Positions 24,938-32,141 of a DNA stretch of 64,000 nucleotides are shown in pieces (within the stretch, counting starts at the first letter, position 1; each line of letters begins with the position of its first letter). The notes below the pieces were generated by a model that had not been told where the DNA came from, did no database searches, and worked only from the letters and a program-made list of their open reading frames with translations. The translations under genes were made by a program, and so were the position numbers. The stretch is from CADEDV01 sp964437415. Lineage in GTDB: Bacteria; Bacteroidota; Bacteroidia; Chitinophagales; Chitinophagaceae. The DNA lies in contig CAYTGN010000001.1 in the NCBI GenBank assembly GCA_964437415.1, positions 186,001 to 250,000 of the forward strand, written 5' to 3'.

Positions 24938-26782
24938 ATGGTTCGTAAACAGGAAGTACTTAACGATGTTGTCATAAAATTTGCCGGAGACAGTGGCGAC
25001 GGGATGCAATTGACCGGAACACAGTTTACCAATAACACGGCTTTGCTGGGTATTGATCTTTCCACGTTCCCGGACTTTCCCGCCGAGATCAGGGCCCCGC
25101 AGGGCACTTTGCCCGGAGTGAGTGGCTACCAGTTGCGGTTTTCGTCCGACAGGGTGTTTACCCCGGGTGATGCCTGCGACGTGCTGGTGGCGATGAATGC
25201 CGCTGCGCTGAAGACCAACTTAACCGCATTGAAAAAAGGCGGTAAGATCATTGTGAATACGGATGGCTTTGATTCTAAAAACCTCCGTCTCGCCAATTAT
25301 CCCGAGGGAGAAAATCCATTGGAAAACGGTAGCCTCGAAAATTACGAAGTGATCAAAATGGATGTCACCAAGATGACAAGGGAGGCGCTGAAGGATTTCA
25401 CGATGGGGATGAAAGAAAAGGACAGGGCCAAGAACATGTTTGTACTTGGCTTTCTCTATTGGATGTATGGCCGGGACATGGAAAATACCATCAGCTTTCT
25501 GAAAGATAAGTTTGGCAAAAAGCCGGAAATATTTGAAAGCAATGTGAAAGTGTTGCAGGCCGGTTATAATTACGGGGATACAACAGAGACATTTACTACC
25601 ACCTACAAAGTGGAGAAGGCAAAGATGCAGCCCGGTGCCTATCGGTCGGTGATGGGGAACCAGGCTGTTTCTTACGGACTCATTGCTGCTTCGCAAAAAA
25701 GCGGGTTGCCACTGTTCCTGGGTTCTTATCCTATCACTCCTGCTTCTGATATTTTGCATGAACTGAGCCGGCATAAAAATTTTGGCGTAAGAACCTTTCA
25801 GGCTGAGGATGAAATTGCAGCCATCACTTCCACTATCGGCGCTGCCTATGGTGGGGCATTGGGGGTGACCACTTCCAGCGGCCCTGGCATTGCGTTGAAA
25901 GGAGAGGCGATGGGTCTTGCCGTGATGCTGGAAATACCGCTGATTGTTATTAACATTCAACGGGGTGGTCCTTCCACCGGCTTGCCTACTAAAACCGAGC
26001 AGTCTGACCTGATGCAGGCCTACTATGGAAGAAACGGAGAATGCCCGATGCCCATCGTCTCTGCATCCACACCTGCCGATTGTTTTGATGCGGTATATGA
26101 AGCGGTAAGAATTTCTGTGCAACACATGACGCCTGTTATCTTTTTAAGCGATGGTTATATTGCCAATGGGGCAGAACCCTGGCGGTTTCCAAAATCTGAT
26201 GACCTGCCTTCAATAACCGTGAAGTTTAAAACCGAGTTGGGACATGGGGAAGAAAAATTGCAGCCTTACCTGCGGGATGAAAAATTGGTGAGACCGTGGG
26301 CCGTGCCTGGCACAGCGGGACTGGAGCACCGCATCGGCGGTTTGGAAAAACAAAATATTACCGGCAATGTGAGTTACGAACCCGAGAACCACCAGTTGAT
26401 GGTAAAGATCAGGCAGGAAAAGGTGGACAAAATAGCTGAATATATTCCTGAACAAAGATTAGACAGCGGTCCTGAAAAAGGCAAAGTGCTGGTGCTGGGC
26501 TGGGGCTCCACCTATGGTGCTATCAAAAGCGCTGTGGCTGAATTGCAGGCTCAGGGCAAAGAAGTGAGTCATGCACATCTTCGTTATGTTCGTCCTTTCC
26601 CTAAAAATCTCGGCGATATTCTCAAAAATTTTGAAACGGTATTGATACCCGAGATCAACAACGGTCAGTTGATAAAGATCATCCGTGATGTGTATTTCGT
26701 GGACGCAAAAGGTTATAACAAGATCATGGGGGTGCCGATTACAAAAACGGAACTGGTGGAGGAATTGGGAAAATACTTCTGA
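24938..26782 (+). CDS. korA: 2-oxoglutarate:ferredoxin oxidoreductase, alpha subunit
   Basis: 614 residues from the ATG at 24938; a TTG six bases upstream was rejected. The N-terminal gamma domain (FAGDSGDGMQLTGTQFTNN; PDFPAEIRAPQGTLPGVSGYQ) is fused to the alpha domain (GNQAVSYGLIAASQKSG; YPITPASDILHELS; FQAEDEIAAI; TSSGPGIALKGEAMGLA), the layout of KorA. The enzyme decarboxylates 2-oxoglutarate to succinyl-CoA with ferredoxin, replacing or supplementing 2-oxoglutarate dehydrogenase. The TPP-binding beta subunit (korB) is expected next to it but is absent: the next gene is a secreted RidA-like protein after a terminator. Confidence 0.92.
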   Translation: MVRKQEVLNDVVIKFAGDSGDGMQLTGTQFTNNTALLGIDLSTFPDFPAEIRAPQGTLPGVSGYQLRFSSDRVFTPGDACDVLVAMNAAALKTNLTALKKGGKIIVNTDGFDSKNLRLANYPEGENPLENGSLENYEVIKMDVTKMTREALKDFTMGMKEKDRAKNMFVLGFLYWMYGRDMENTISFLKDKFGKKPEIFESNVKVLQAGYNYGDTTETFTTTYKVEKAKMQPGAYRSVMGNQAVSYGLIAASQKSGLPLFLGSYPITPASDILHELSRHKNFGVRTFQAEDEIAAITSTIGAAYGGALGVTTSSGPGIALKGEAMGLAVMLEIPLIVINIQRGGPSTGLPTKTEQSDLMQAYYGRNGECPMPIVSASTPADCFDAVYEAVRISVQHMTPVIFLSDGYIANGAEPWRFPKSDDLPSITVKFKTELGHGEEKLQPYLRDEKLVRPWAVPGTAGLEHRIGGLEKQNITGNVSYEPENHQLMVKIRQEKVDKIAEYIPEQRLDSGPEKGKVLVLGWGSTYGAIKSAVAELQAQGKEVSHAHLRYVRPFPKNLGDILKNFETVLIPEINNGQLIKIIRDVYFVDAKGYNKIMGVPITKTELVEELGKYF

Positions 26783-26803
26783 ACATACTTTCCGATACGT
26801 AAA

Positions 26804-26830
26804 GGCTGGCATCACGCCGGTCTTTTTTAT
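26804..26830 (+). terminator. Terminator after korA
   Basis: GGCTGGC (26804-26810) pairs with GCCGGTC (26816-26822, two G-U pairs) around ATCAC and is followed by a T-rich run. It ends the korA transcript 22 bp past the stop and shows that no beta subunit is co-transcribed. Confidence 0.7.
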
Positions 26831-26920
26831 TTTTTGTGGCCAGCTTTAACAATTTATGCCACTTGTCACAATCTTTCCGGCAGTTTCTTTGTGGCTGCTA
26901 CATTTATAAAAACATAATGT

Positions 26921-27361
26921 ATGAAAAAGATATTTCTACTTCTTTTTGTTTTCCAGCTTGCTTTTCTGTGCACCATGCAGGCGCAGCAAAATAATATTGT
27001 AAAAGAAAAATTCAATTGGGGCCGGGGCGACCAGGATACTACAGCCGGCTATGCACAGGCTGTGAAAGTGGATAACATATTATACATCTCCGGCACTGTG
27101 GCAAGAGACGTCACCCCTGAAGGAATCAAAAGATTGTATGAGGCTTTGGAAAGAACCTTGCAGCATTACGGCGCCACTTTTCAGAATGTGGTGAAGGAAA
27201 CTTTATACACCACGGATATAGAAGCGATGAAGCAACACAATGCTACCCGGAAAGTCTTTTATAAGAATGATTTTCCTGCAGCAACATGGGTGCAGATCAG
27301 CCGGCTATACATGGCGGATGCAAGATTGGAAGTAGAGCTGATTGCACATTTGCCAAAATAG
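26921..27361 (+). CDS. Secreted RidA/YjgF-like protein without the catalytic Arg
   Basis: 146 residues: signal peptide (MKKIFLLLFVFQLAFLCTMQAQ) then a RidA/YjgF fold. Characteristic segments are YAQAVKVDNILYISGTVARD, ALERTLQHYGATFQNVVKETLY and the final EVELIAHL. Typical RidA has Arg in a P-A-R motif near residue 105 that makes the enamine/imine deaminase site; here the equivalent region reads FPAATWVQISRLY, with Ala in place of that Arg. A signal peptide is also unusual for RidA, which works in the cytosol. It may be a ligand-binding rather than catalytic version. A near-consensus -7 box TACATTTA lies at 26899-26906. Confidence 0.8.
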   Translation: MKKIFLLLFVFQLAFLCTMQAQQNNIVKEKFNWGRGDQDTTAGYAQAVKVDNILYISGTVARDVTPEGIKRLYEALERTLQHYGATFQNVVKETLYTTDIEAMKQHNATRKVFYKNDFPAATWVQISRLYMADARLEVELIAHLPK

Positions 27362-27385
27362 TACAAAGGGGTGTTTAATAAAACA

Positions 27386-27415
27386 GAAGCCTGTCTGATG
27401 AGGACAGGCTTTACT
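27386..27415. terminator. Convergent hairpin between the RidA-like and lipoprotein genes
   Basis: AGCCTGTC (27388-27395) / GACAGGCT (27403-27410), loop TGATGAG. The T-runs on both strands are weak. It lies between convergent genes and probably ends both. Confidence 0.5.
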
Positions 27416-27436
27416 ATTTCACCCAATAAAAATGAT

Positions 27437-28237
27437 TTATTCTGCAGCAACAAGGTTAATAGCAGGTGCTGATGCCGGAGGATTAATATCAAAAGGTTCT
27501 GAAGAAGAACGGGGCACAGGGGCATTTTGGAACAGTTGCAAAAAGTTGCCATCAAAGTCATCTGCATTACGGATACGGATGGTAACGGCCGGAAGTGATG
27601 AGGTAGACCCATCCGTTCTTTTTTTTACATCCAGCACATCAAAAGCCACAATGCCAAGATTGGCTCCCATAAGATTCCCCAGCAAAGGGGAGTAGTTAAT
27701 GCTGATATCACCGTCGTAAACGATGGCTATCACTGTTTGTCCTTTTAGCATGGTCAGCCCGGTTGCCCTTAACGGGGTTACATCAGGAATTTTATCGAGC
27801 AGCACCTCCTTGTCATCATCCGGGTTGCCTGACCCCAGGCCGGGGCCTGAGATAAAGAAATTTCTAGAACCCTTATCAAAAGGCCCGGTATTTTTCCATG
27901 GATTGGGAATGGTTTTGAGGGCATGCCAGCCTTCATCACCCACCTGGCCTGTGTATAGCGTAATGGTTCGGCCCACATTTTCACGGAAAAAGCGAAGTTG
28001 TTCCCGCAGACCAACTTTGGCCAGTTGATCGTTTACGTCCACATTTGAAAAATCATTGGGTTCATTTCCGTTGTCAATACTTTCTTCATCTATCACCAGC
28101 AATACCGGGCTGCTGCTGGTTTCCGTGTTTTCCTGATTCAGCAGCATGTTCTCTTCCCGCTGGCAGGAAATGCTTATGAAAGTAATTGTTATGAAAAGAA
28201 ACGTTGCCCGTAACAGGGAAATCGGTTTGGTTTGCAT
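27437..28237 (-). CDS. Lipoprotein of unknown function
   Basis: 266 residues with the lipobox FISISC (Cys ~25). The mature part starts with an Asp/Asn/Glu-rich linker, then a repeat-free beta-rich domain with YTGQVGDEGW, FFISGPGLGSGNPDDD and a Pro-rich C-terminus (PFDINPPASAPAINLV). I do not recognise the family. It lies alone between convergent and divergent neighbours, with a 302-bp gap on its 5' side. Confidence 0.75.
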   Translation of the reverse strand: MQTKPISLLRATFLFITITFISISCQREENMLLNQENTETSSSPVLLVIDEESIDNGNEPNDFSNVDVNDQLAKVGLREQLRFFRENVGRTITLYTGQVGDEGWHALKTIPNPWKNTGPFDKGSRNFFISGPGLGSGNPDDDKEVLLDKIPDVTPLRATGLTMLKGQTVIAIVYDGDISINYSPLLGNLMGANLGIVAFDVLDVKKRTDGSTSSLPAVTIRIRNADDFDGNFLQLFQNAPVPRSSSEPFDINPPASAPAINLVAAE

Positions 28238-28539
28238 GATAAAGGTGTTTAAGTATTCTGAGGGAGGTCAGTAGTTGAATAACTACCGCAAATAGCGAAC
28301 CAATATATGCTGTTAAATGAGTTATTAATTTCTTTCTAACCATTGTTGAAGCAGGCGGCAGCTTTTCCGGCTAAGTTATAAACAGAAATGCCATTGACGG
28401 GCCCTCGTTTGGATAGCAAATTGAAAAATGGTTCAGCTTTTTTTCGGATTGCTGCAGGTCACAAGTAAATAGACAAATACTTCGGGCAAAAGAAATCGTT
28501 TCAGCACAAGTATTGGCCAGAAGCCACTGAAAGGAAACT
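28238..28539. other. 302-bp intergenic gap
   Basis: No gene or strong motif found. It contains a small hairpin GTAGTT/AACTAC around 28272-28287 and should hold the promoter of the lipoprotein gene, but no consensus -7 box is evident. Confidence 0.5.
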
Positions 28540-29832
28540 TCAGGGTGTGATGGGAACTTCCTGCAAAGTGACGGAAGTGAAAAAGGCATTATATAAGATC
28601 ATCGCACCATAGAGCAGCATGGTAACGATCAGCCCATACATAAAAATATTATAGGAAAGACGAAGCCACCTGTATTTTTTTGCCAGTACTACTCCCAGGA
28701 AGTAAAGGTCTTTGATCATGCTGCTGTAAAGATAATCCCTGCTGCTGAGCATCTCCTTCATGGCCCAGTCATAATCCGGCAGTTTCATGTTGTGAAAATT
28801 GCCAAAAAACAAAAGGTTGGTTCTTTTATTATGAATGTCTTCACGGGTGAACTTGCCTTCGGAAATATTGGGTCTTGTGGCTTTCACGGCATAAATGATG
28901 GTGGCCACACACACCAGTACCAGCGAGGTGGTAGGCAGAATGAGATATTTATCTTCCTCAAGCCTGCGCACCAGCACAGAGATTACAACTGAGAGAATGA
29001 TGGAATTTACAGAGATCATGATATTTGCCTTGCTGTCGGCCATCTGGCTCAGGTTGGCATGGTTATTTGCCATGATTCGGAACACCGTAGAGATGCCTCT
29101 TTCAGTTTGCGATTCTTTATCTTTTTTCTTTTTTTCTTCCGGTGTTTCTTTATCTTTTTTCATCTCATCGGAAAAAGCAGCCAGCATATCGTCTCCCTTT
29201 TTATCTTTTTTGCCCTGCTTTTTTACGCCGCCGCTTTCTGCTGCTTTCAGGATTTTTATATGTTGTTCTTTCACCGGCTGCAGCTTGCGTTTGCCATAGT
29301 CAGTGAAATACTGATGATTTTCCATAAAGGCAATATTCATCTTCCGCCATTTTTTGCGGGAAACATCTTCGCCGGAAAAACCTGTAAGTTCCTGGCGCAG
29401 TTCTTCATTCTTTACAGTAAATTCGTTGGTGCCCAGGTGAAAGAGATCTGCATCACAGAGGATCTGTTCAATGAGCGATGTTGGTGACTGGGGCATTTTG
29501 GTGGCATCAATGCATCCGGCCACTTTGTTAACGAGTGACAAAGAGGCATTATGTTGTTCCAGGAAAGAAACTGCCAATTGTTTGCCAACTTCTTCGTGCC
29601 CTTGCGATTTTCCGGCGCTGAAGCCTGTGTCATGAAACCAGGCTGCAATCAGCAGGGCTTCTTTGTCCTCTGGCTGCAGTTGGTAGTAGTCAGCCATTTG
29701 TTCGCAGGCAGACACCACGTTTTCGGTGTGCCCGAGGTTATGATAGCTGACATCTTTGCTGAGCTGGTTCCGCAGAATTTCGGTGGCAAATTCTCGGGCA
29801 GCCGCCAGCAATAACGGGTGGGAAACGGTCAT
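28540..29832 (-). CDS. HD domain fused to Pycsar-type (DUF5706) membrane effector
   Basis: 430 residues in three parts. Residues ~1-190 are an HD phosphohydrolase domain with the metal ligands in YHNLGHTENV, AAWFHDTGF, GHEEVG and CDADLFHLG, all intact. Residues ~200-245 are a highly charged Lys/Glu linker. Residues ~245-420 match the Pycsar effector family (DUF5706): ISTVFRIMANNHANLSQMAD, DSKANIMISVNSIILSVV, then TM helices near 268-285, 300-318 and 395-415 and NKRTNLLFFGNF. In Pycsar defence such effectors damage the membrane when cyclic UMP or CMP binds. No nucleotide cyclase is near, so the HD part may control or degrade the ligand, or this is a housekeeping relative. Confidence 0.88.
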   Translation of the reverse strand: MTVSHPLLLAAAREFATEILRNQLSKDVSYHNLGHTENVVSACEQMADYYQLQPEDKEALLIAAWFHDTGFSAGKSQGHEEVGKQLAVSFLEQHNASLSLVNKVAGCIDATKMPQSPTSLIEQILCDADLFHLGTNEFTVKNEELRQELTGFSGEDVSRKKWRKMNIAFMENHQYFTDYGKRKLQPVKEQHIKILKAAESGGVKKQGKKDKKGDDMLAAFSDEMKKDKETPEEKKKKDKESQTERGISTVFRIMANNHANLSQMADSKANIMISVNSIILSVVISVLVRRLEEDKYLILPTTSLVLVCVATIIYAVKATRPNISEGKFTREDIHNKRTNLLFFGNFHNMKLPDYDWAMKEMLSSRDYLYSSMIKDLYFLGVVLAKKYRWLRLSYNIFMYGLIVTMLLYGAMILYNAFFTSVTLQEVPITP

Positions 29833-29848
29833 ATTTTAATTTTTGAAC

Positions 29849-30745
29849 ATGATAAATTTAAACAAAAAGACCAAATGCTTAGGATTCAATATTAAAACAT
29901 GGGCCGGTGGTCTGCTGATACCTGCTTTTTTCTTGGTTGTAGTTGCCTGCCAGCACGATAAGGTCATCTACACCCCGGAGGGGTATGATATCACCAGCCC
30001 CCAAAAAATAAGCCTGGGAAGCAAGTTGGATGAAATATCCGGTATCTGTTGGGTGAATGACAGCACCATGATCGCCAATGATGATGAAAGGGGTAGGATC
30101 TATGCAATTGATATCAGAGACAAAAAGAATTACAATTACCGGAGCATCAAGTTTGGCCCCAAAGATGATTACGAGGACATCATAAAAGTAGAAGATACCA
30201 TATTTGTACTACTCAGCACCGGCAGTATTATGAAAGTTACGGGCTACCGCAGTGAGGACAGCATTCAGGCTTCTATCATTGCCACGGTGCCGGGAAAAGG
30301 GAATGAATTTGAATCCATGTATTATGACCCTGAAGCACATTCAATCATACTTGTCTGTAAGGAGTGCCATAAAGAAAAAGACCAGGTCAGGACAGCATAC
30401 CGGTATGACATAAACGAACAAAGACTCATAGATACGGCTTATTATTCTATCAGCATAAAGGATATCAGGAAGGTGATGGATGATGGCAGGGCAGAATTCA
30501 AACCATCTGCCGCTGCCATTCACCCCATTCAGCAAAAACTATATTTGGTATCATCAGTGGGAAAAGTGCTGGTAGTTACAGATAAAATGGGAAATGTGGA
30601 ACAAGCCATACCCATTTCACCCATCATGTTCCCCCAACCGGAAGGAATAACCTTTGCGCCGAATGGCGATATGTATATTTCTAATGAAAAAGCCACAGAG
30701 GAAAGGGCCACTTTATTGAAATTTGTTTTCAAATCAAAAAAATAA
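29849..30745 (+). CDS. SdiA-regulated-type beta-propeller lipoprotein
   Basis: 298 residues from the ATG at 29849 (a TTG six bases upstream is less likely). Lipobox FFLVVVAC with Cys ~34. The rest resembles the SdiA-regulated domain: LDEISGICWVNDSTMIANDD, GRIYAID and a C-terminal FPQPEGITFAPNGDMYISNE-like repeat (quoted in part: PEGITFAPNGDMYISNE), typical of six-bladed propellers. Function unknown, perhaps calcium or ligand binding. The gene starts only 16 bp from the divergent HD-Pycsar gene, so their promoters overlap. Confidence 0.8.
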   Translation: MINLNKKTKCLGFNIKTWAGGLLIPAFFLVVVACQHDKVIYTPEGYDITSPQKISLGSKLDEISGICWVNDSTMIANDDERGRIYAIDIRDKKNYNYRSIKFGPKDDYEDIIKVEDTIFVLLSTGSIMKVTGYRSEDSIQASIIATVPGKGNEFESMYYDPEAHSIILVCKECHKEKDQVRTAYRYDINEQRLIDTAYYSISIKDIRKVMDDGRAEFKPSAAAIHPIQQKLYLVSSVGKVLVVTDKMGNVEQAIPISPIMFPQPEGITFAPNGDMYISNEKATEERATLLKFVFKSKK

Positions 30746-30763
30746 AACTCTGAAAACAGTTGC

Positions 30764-31858
30764 TCACTGCAGTTTCATTAATGATGTTTTGAAAACCTCT
30801 GTAGTGGTTTTGTCAACGGTATAGAACGATACAGTTACTTCTTTGGATGACTTTACTTCTATTACTGAAAATCCAACTTTGGCCGCAGCAAAAACACCGT
30901 TCTTCTTTTTTCTGACACGGGTGGCTTTGCAGCCGCTGCCGCTTACTACCTGGCAAAAACCATCTTCCTGTATCAGTTGCAGGCCATGTTCATGACCGGC
31001 TACAAAAACCACATTGGGCTGCTGGCTGGCAGCGTCAAGAAGCAAACCAGACATTTTTTTATAATTCTTATGTGGAAGATCCTGCCTGGCCCCGATGAGT
31101 GTTCTGTACAGCGGATAAATGGAACCAATAACCGGTAATGGTATATATAGCCCTTTCTTCAGGTCTGTCAGCGGGAAAATATGCTGCTTGATGCTGTAAT
31201 AGCCTCCATGTACACCATTACTTTTAACCGGGTGGTGGCTGGCTGCCACCACCAGTTTGCCTGGATGTTTTTTGAAAATGGCGGCAAGGCTTTGTGAAAG
31301 TTCTTCTGTTGTTTTGTTACTGCAATCAGAACCTGGTCCTGGCTTTTCGTGTGGATGTATCCACCACTGGCTGTCAAAGATCACCAGCACCACATTATTG
31401 TCTAATTCAATTTCTACCGGTCCGGGACAGCCGTTTTCGGGAAGAAACTTCACATTTGGCCGGTTCATGGTCTGCACATATTGTTGCTGGCGCAAAACGG
31501 CCTGCAATCCACCTTTTCCGGCATTGTCCCAGTCATGATTGCCCGGAATGATGTAAACAGATGCATCCCTGCCATCAACAACGGTCAGTTGCGAATCAAG
31601 AATGGCTTTTGCCTCAGGGTAGAATGAATGATCCGGTTCGGGCAGGCCGTAATCATAAATATTATCACCCAGGTAAAGTATGGTCGTTTTTTTGTCAAGG
31701 GAAAAGTTCTTTCTGACGGCATCTGGCACAGGGTGTTTTCCATTGATGAATGAGCCGCCGTCGCCGATCAGGATGATGCGGTGCAGGATGCTGTCTGTTT
31801 GTGCATGGGTTATGAAGCCGGAACAGGTGAGTAATAAAGTCCACAAGCATTTTTTCAT
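30764..31858 (-). CDS. Secreted calcineurin-like metallophosphoesterase
   Basis: 364 residues from the ATG at 31858; longer readings upstream would bury the signal peptide MKKCLWTLLLTCSGFITHAQ. The metallophosphoesterase motifs are in order: LIGDGGSF, LYLGDNIYDYG, IPGNHDWDN, AASHHPVKSNG and VAGHEHGLQ. These bind two metals and hydrolyse phosphoesters in the periplasm or outside. It is divergent from the kinase-like/barrel protein at 32142. From memory, single large proteins in other Bacteroidota join a similar phosphoesterase and barrel. Confidence 0.88.
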   Translation of the reverse strand: MKKCLWTLLLTCSGFITHAQTDSILHRIILIGDGGSFINGKHPVPDAVRKNFSLDKKTTILYLGDNIYDYGLPEPDHSFYPEAKAILDSQLTVVDGRDASVYIIPGNHDWDNAGKGGLQAVLRQQQYVQTMNRPNVKFLPENGCPGPVEIELDNNVVLVIFDSQWWIHPHEKPGPGSDCSNKTTEELSQSLAAIFKKHPGKLVVAASHHPVKSNGVHGGYYSIKQHIFPLTDLKKGLYIPLPVIGSIYPLYRTLIGARQDLPHKNYKKMSGLLLDAASQQPNVVFVAGHEHGLQLIQEDGFCQVVSGSGCKATRVRKKKNGVFAAAKVGFSVIEVKSSKEVTVSFYTVDKTTTEVFKTSLMKLQ

Positions 31859-32141
31859 GCCGTTAATAATAATTAAGTTTATTTGCTGATCGGGATTACG
31901 ATTAGATTTCATGAGTGTTTCTGTCAAAATCGTAAGTTACTGAAAAGTTCTGCTGCGCCGGATGACACTTGTAGTAATAACATAAAAACAGGTGTTCTTT
32001 AACTGTTTTATGCCCTTCAAAACTATCAACTGACAAGCGGTTTACTTTAAAATATGGATAATTGTTGTACCTTATGACGGCTTTGAACTTATTTTAATAT
32101 GTTCGGCCACCAACCAACTTTAACTGTATAAACCAACAATC

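Noticed and set aside
25220..26125. 301-codon minus-strand frame within korA
   Set aside because: It lies wholly antisense to the clear KorA coding sequence and its translation has no domain-like pattern.
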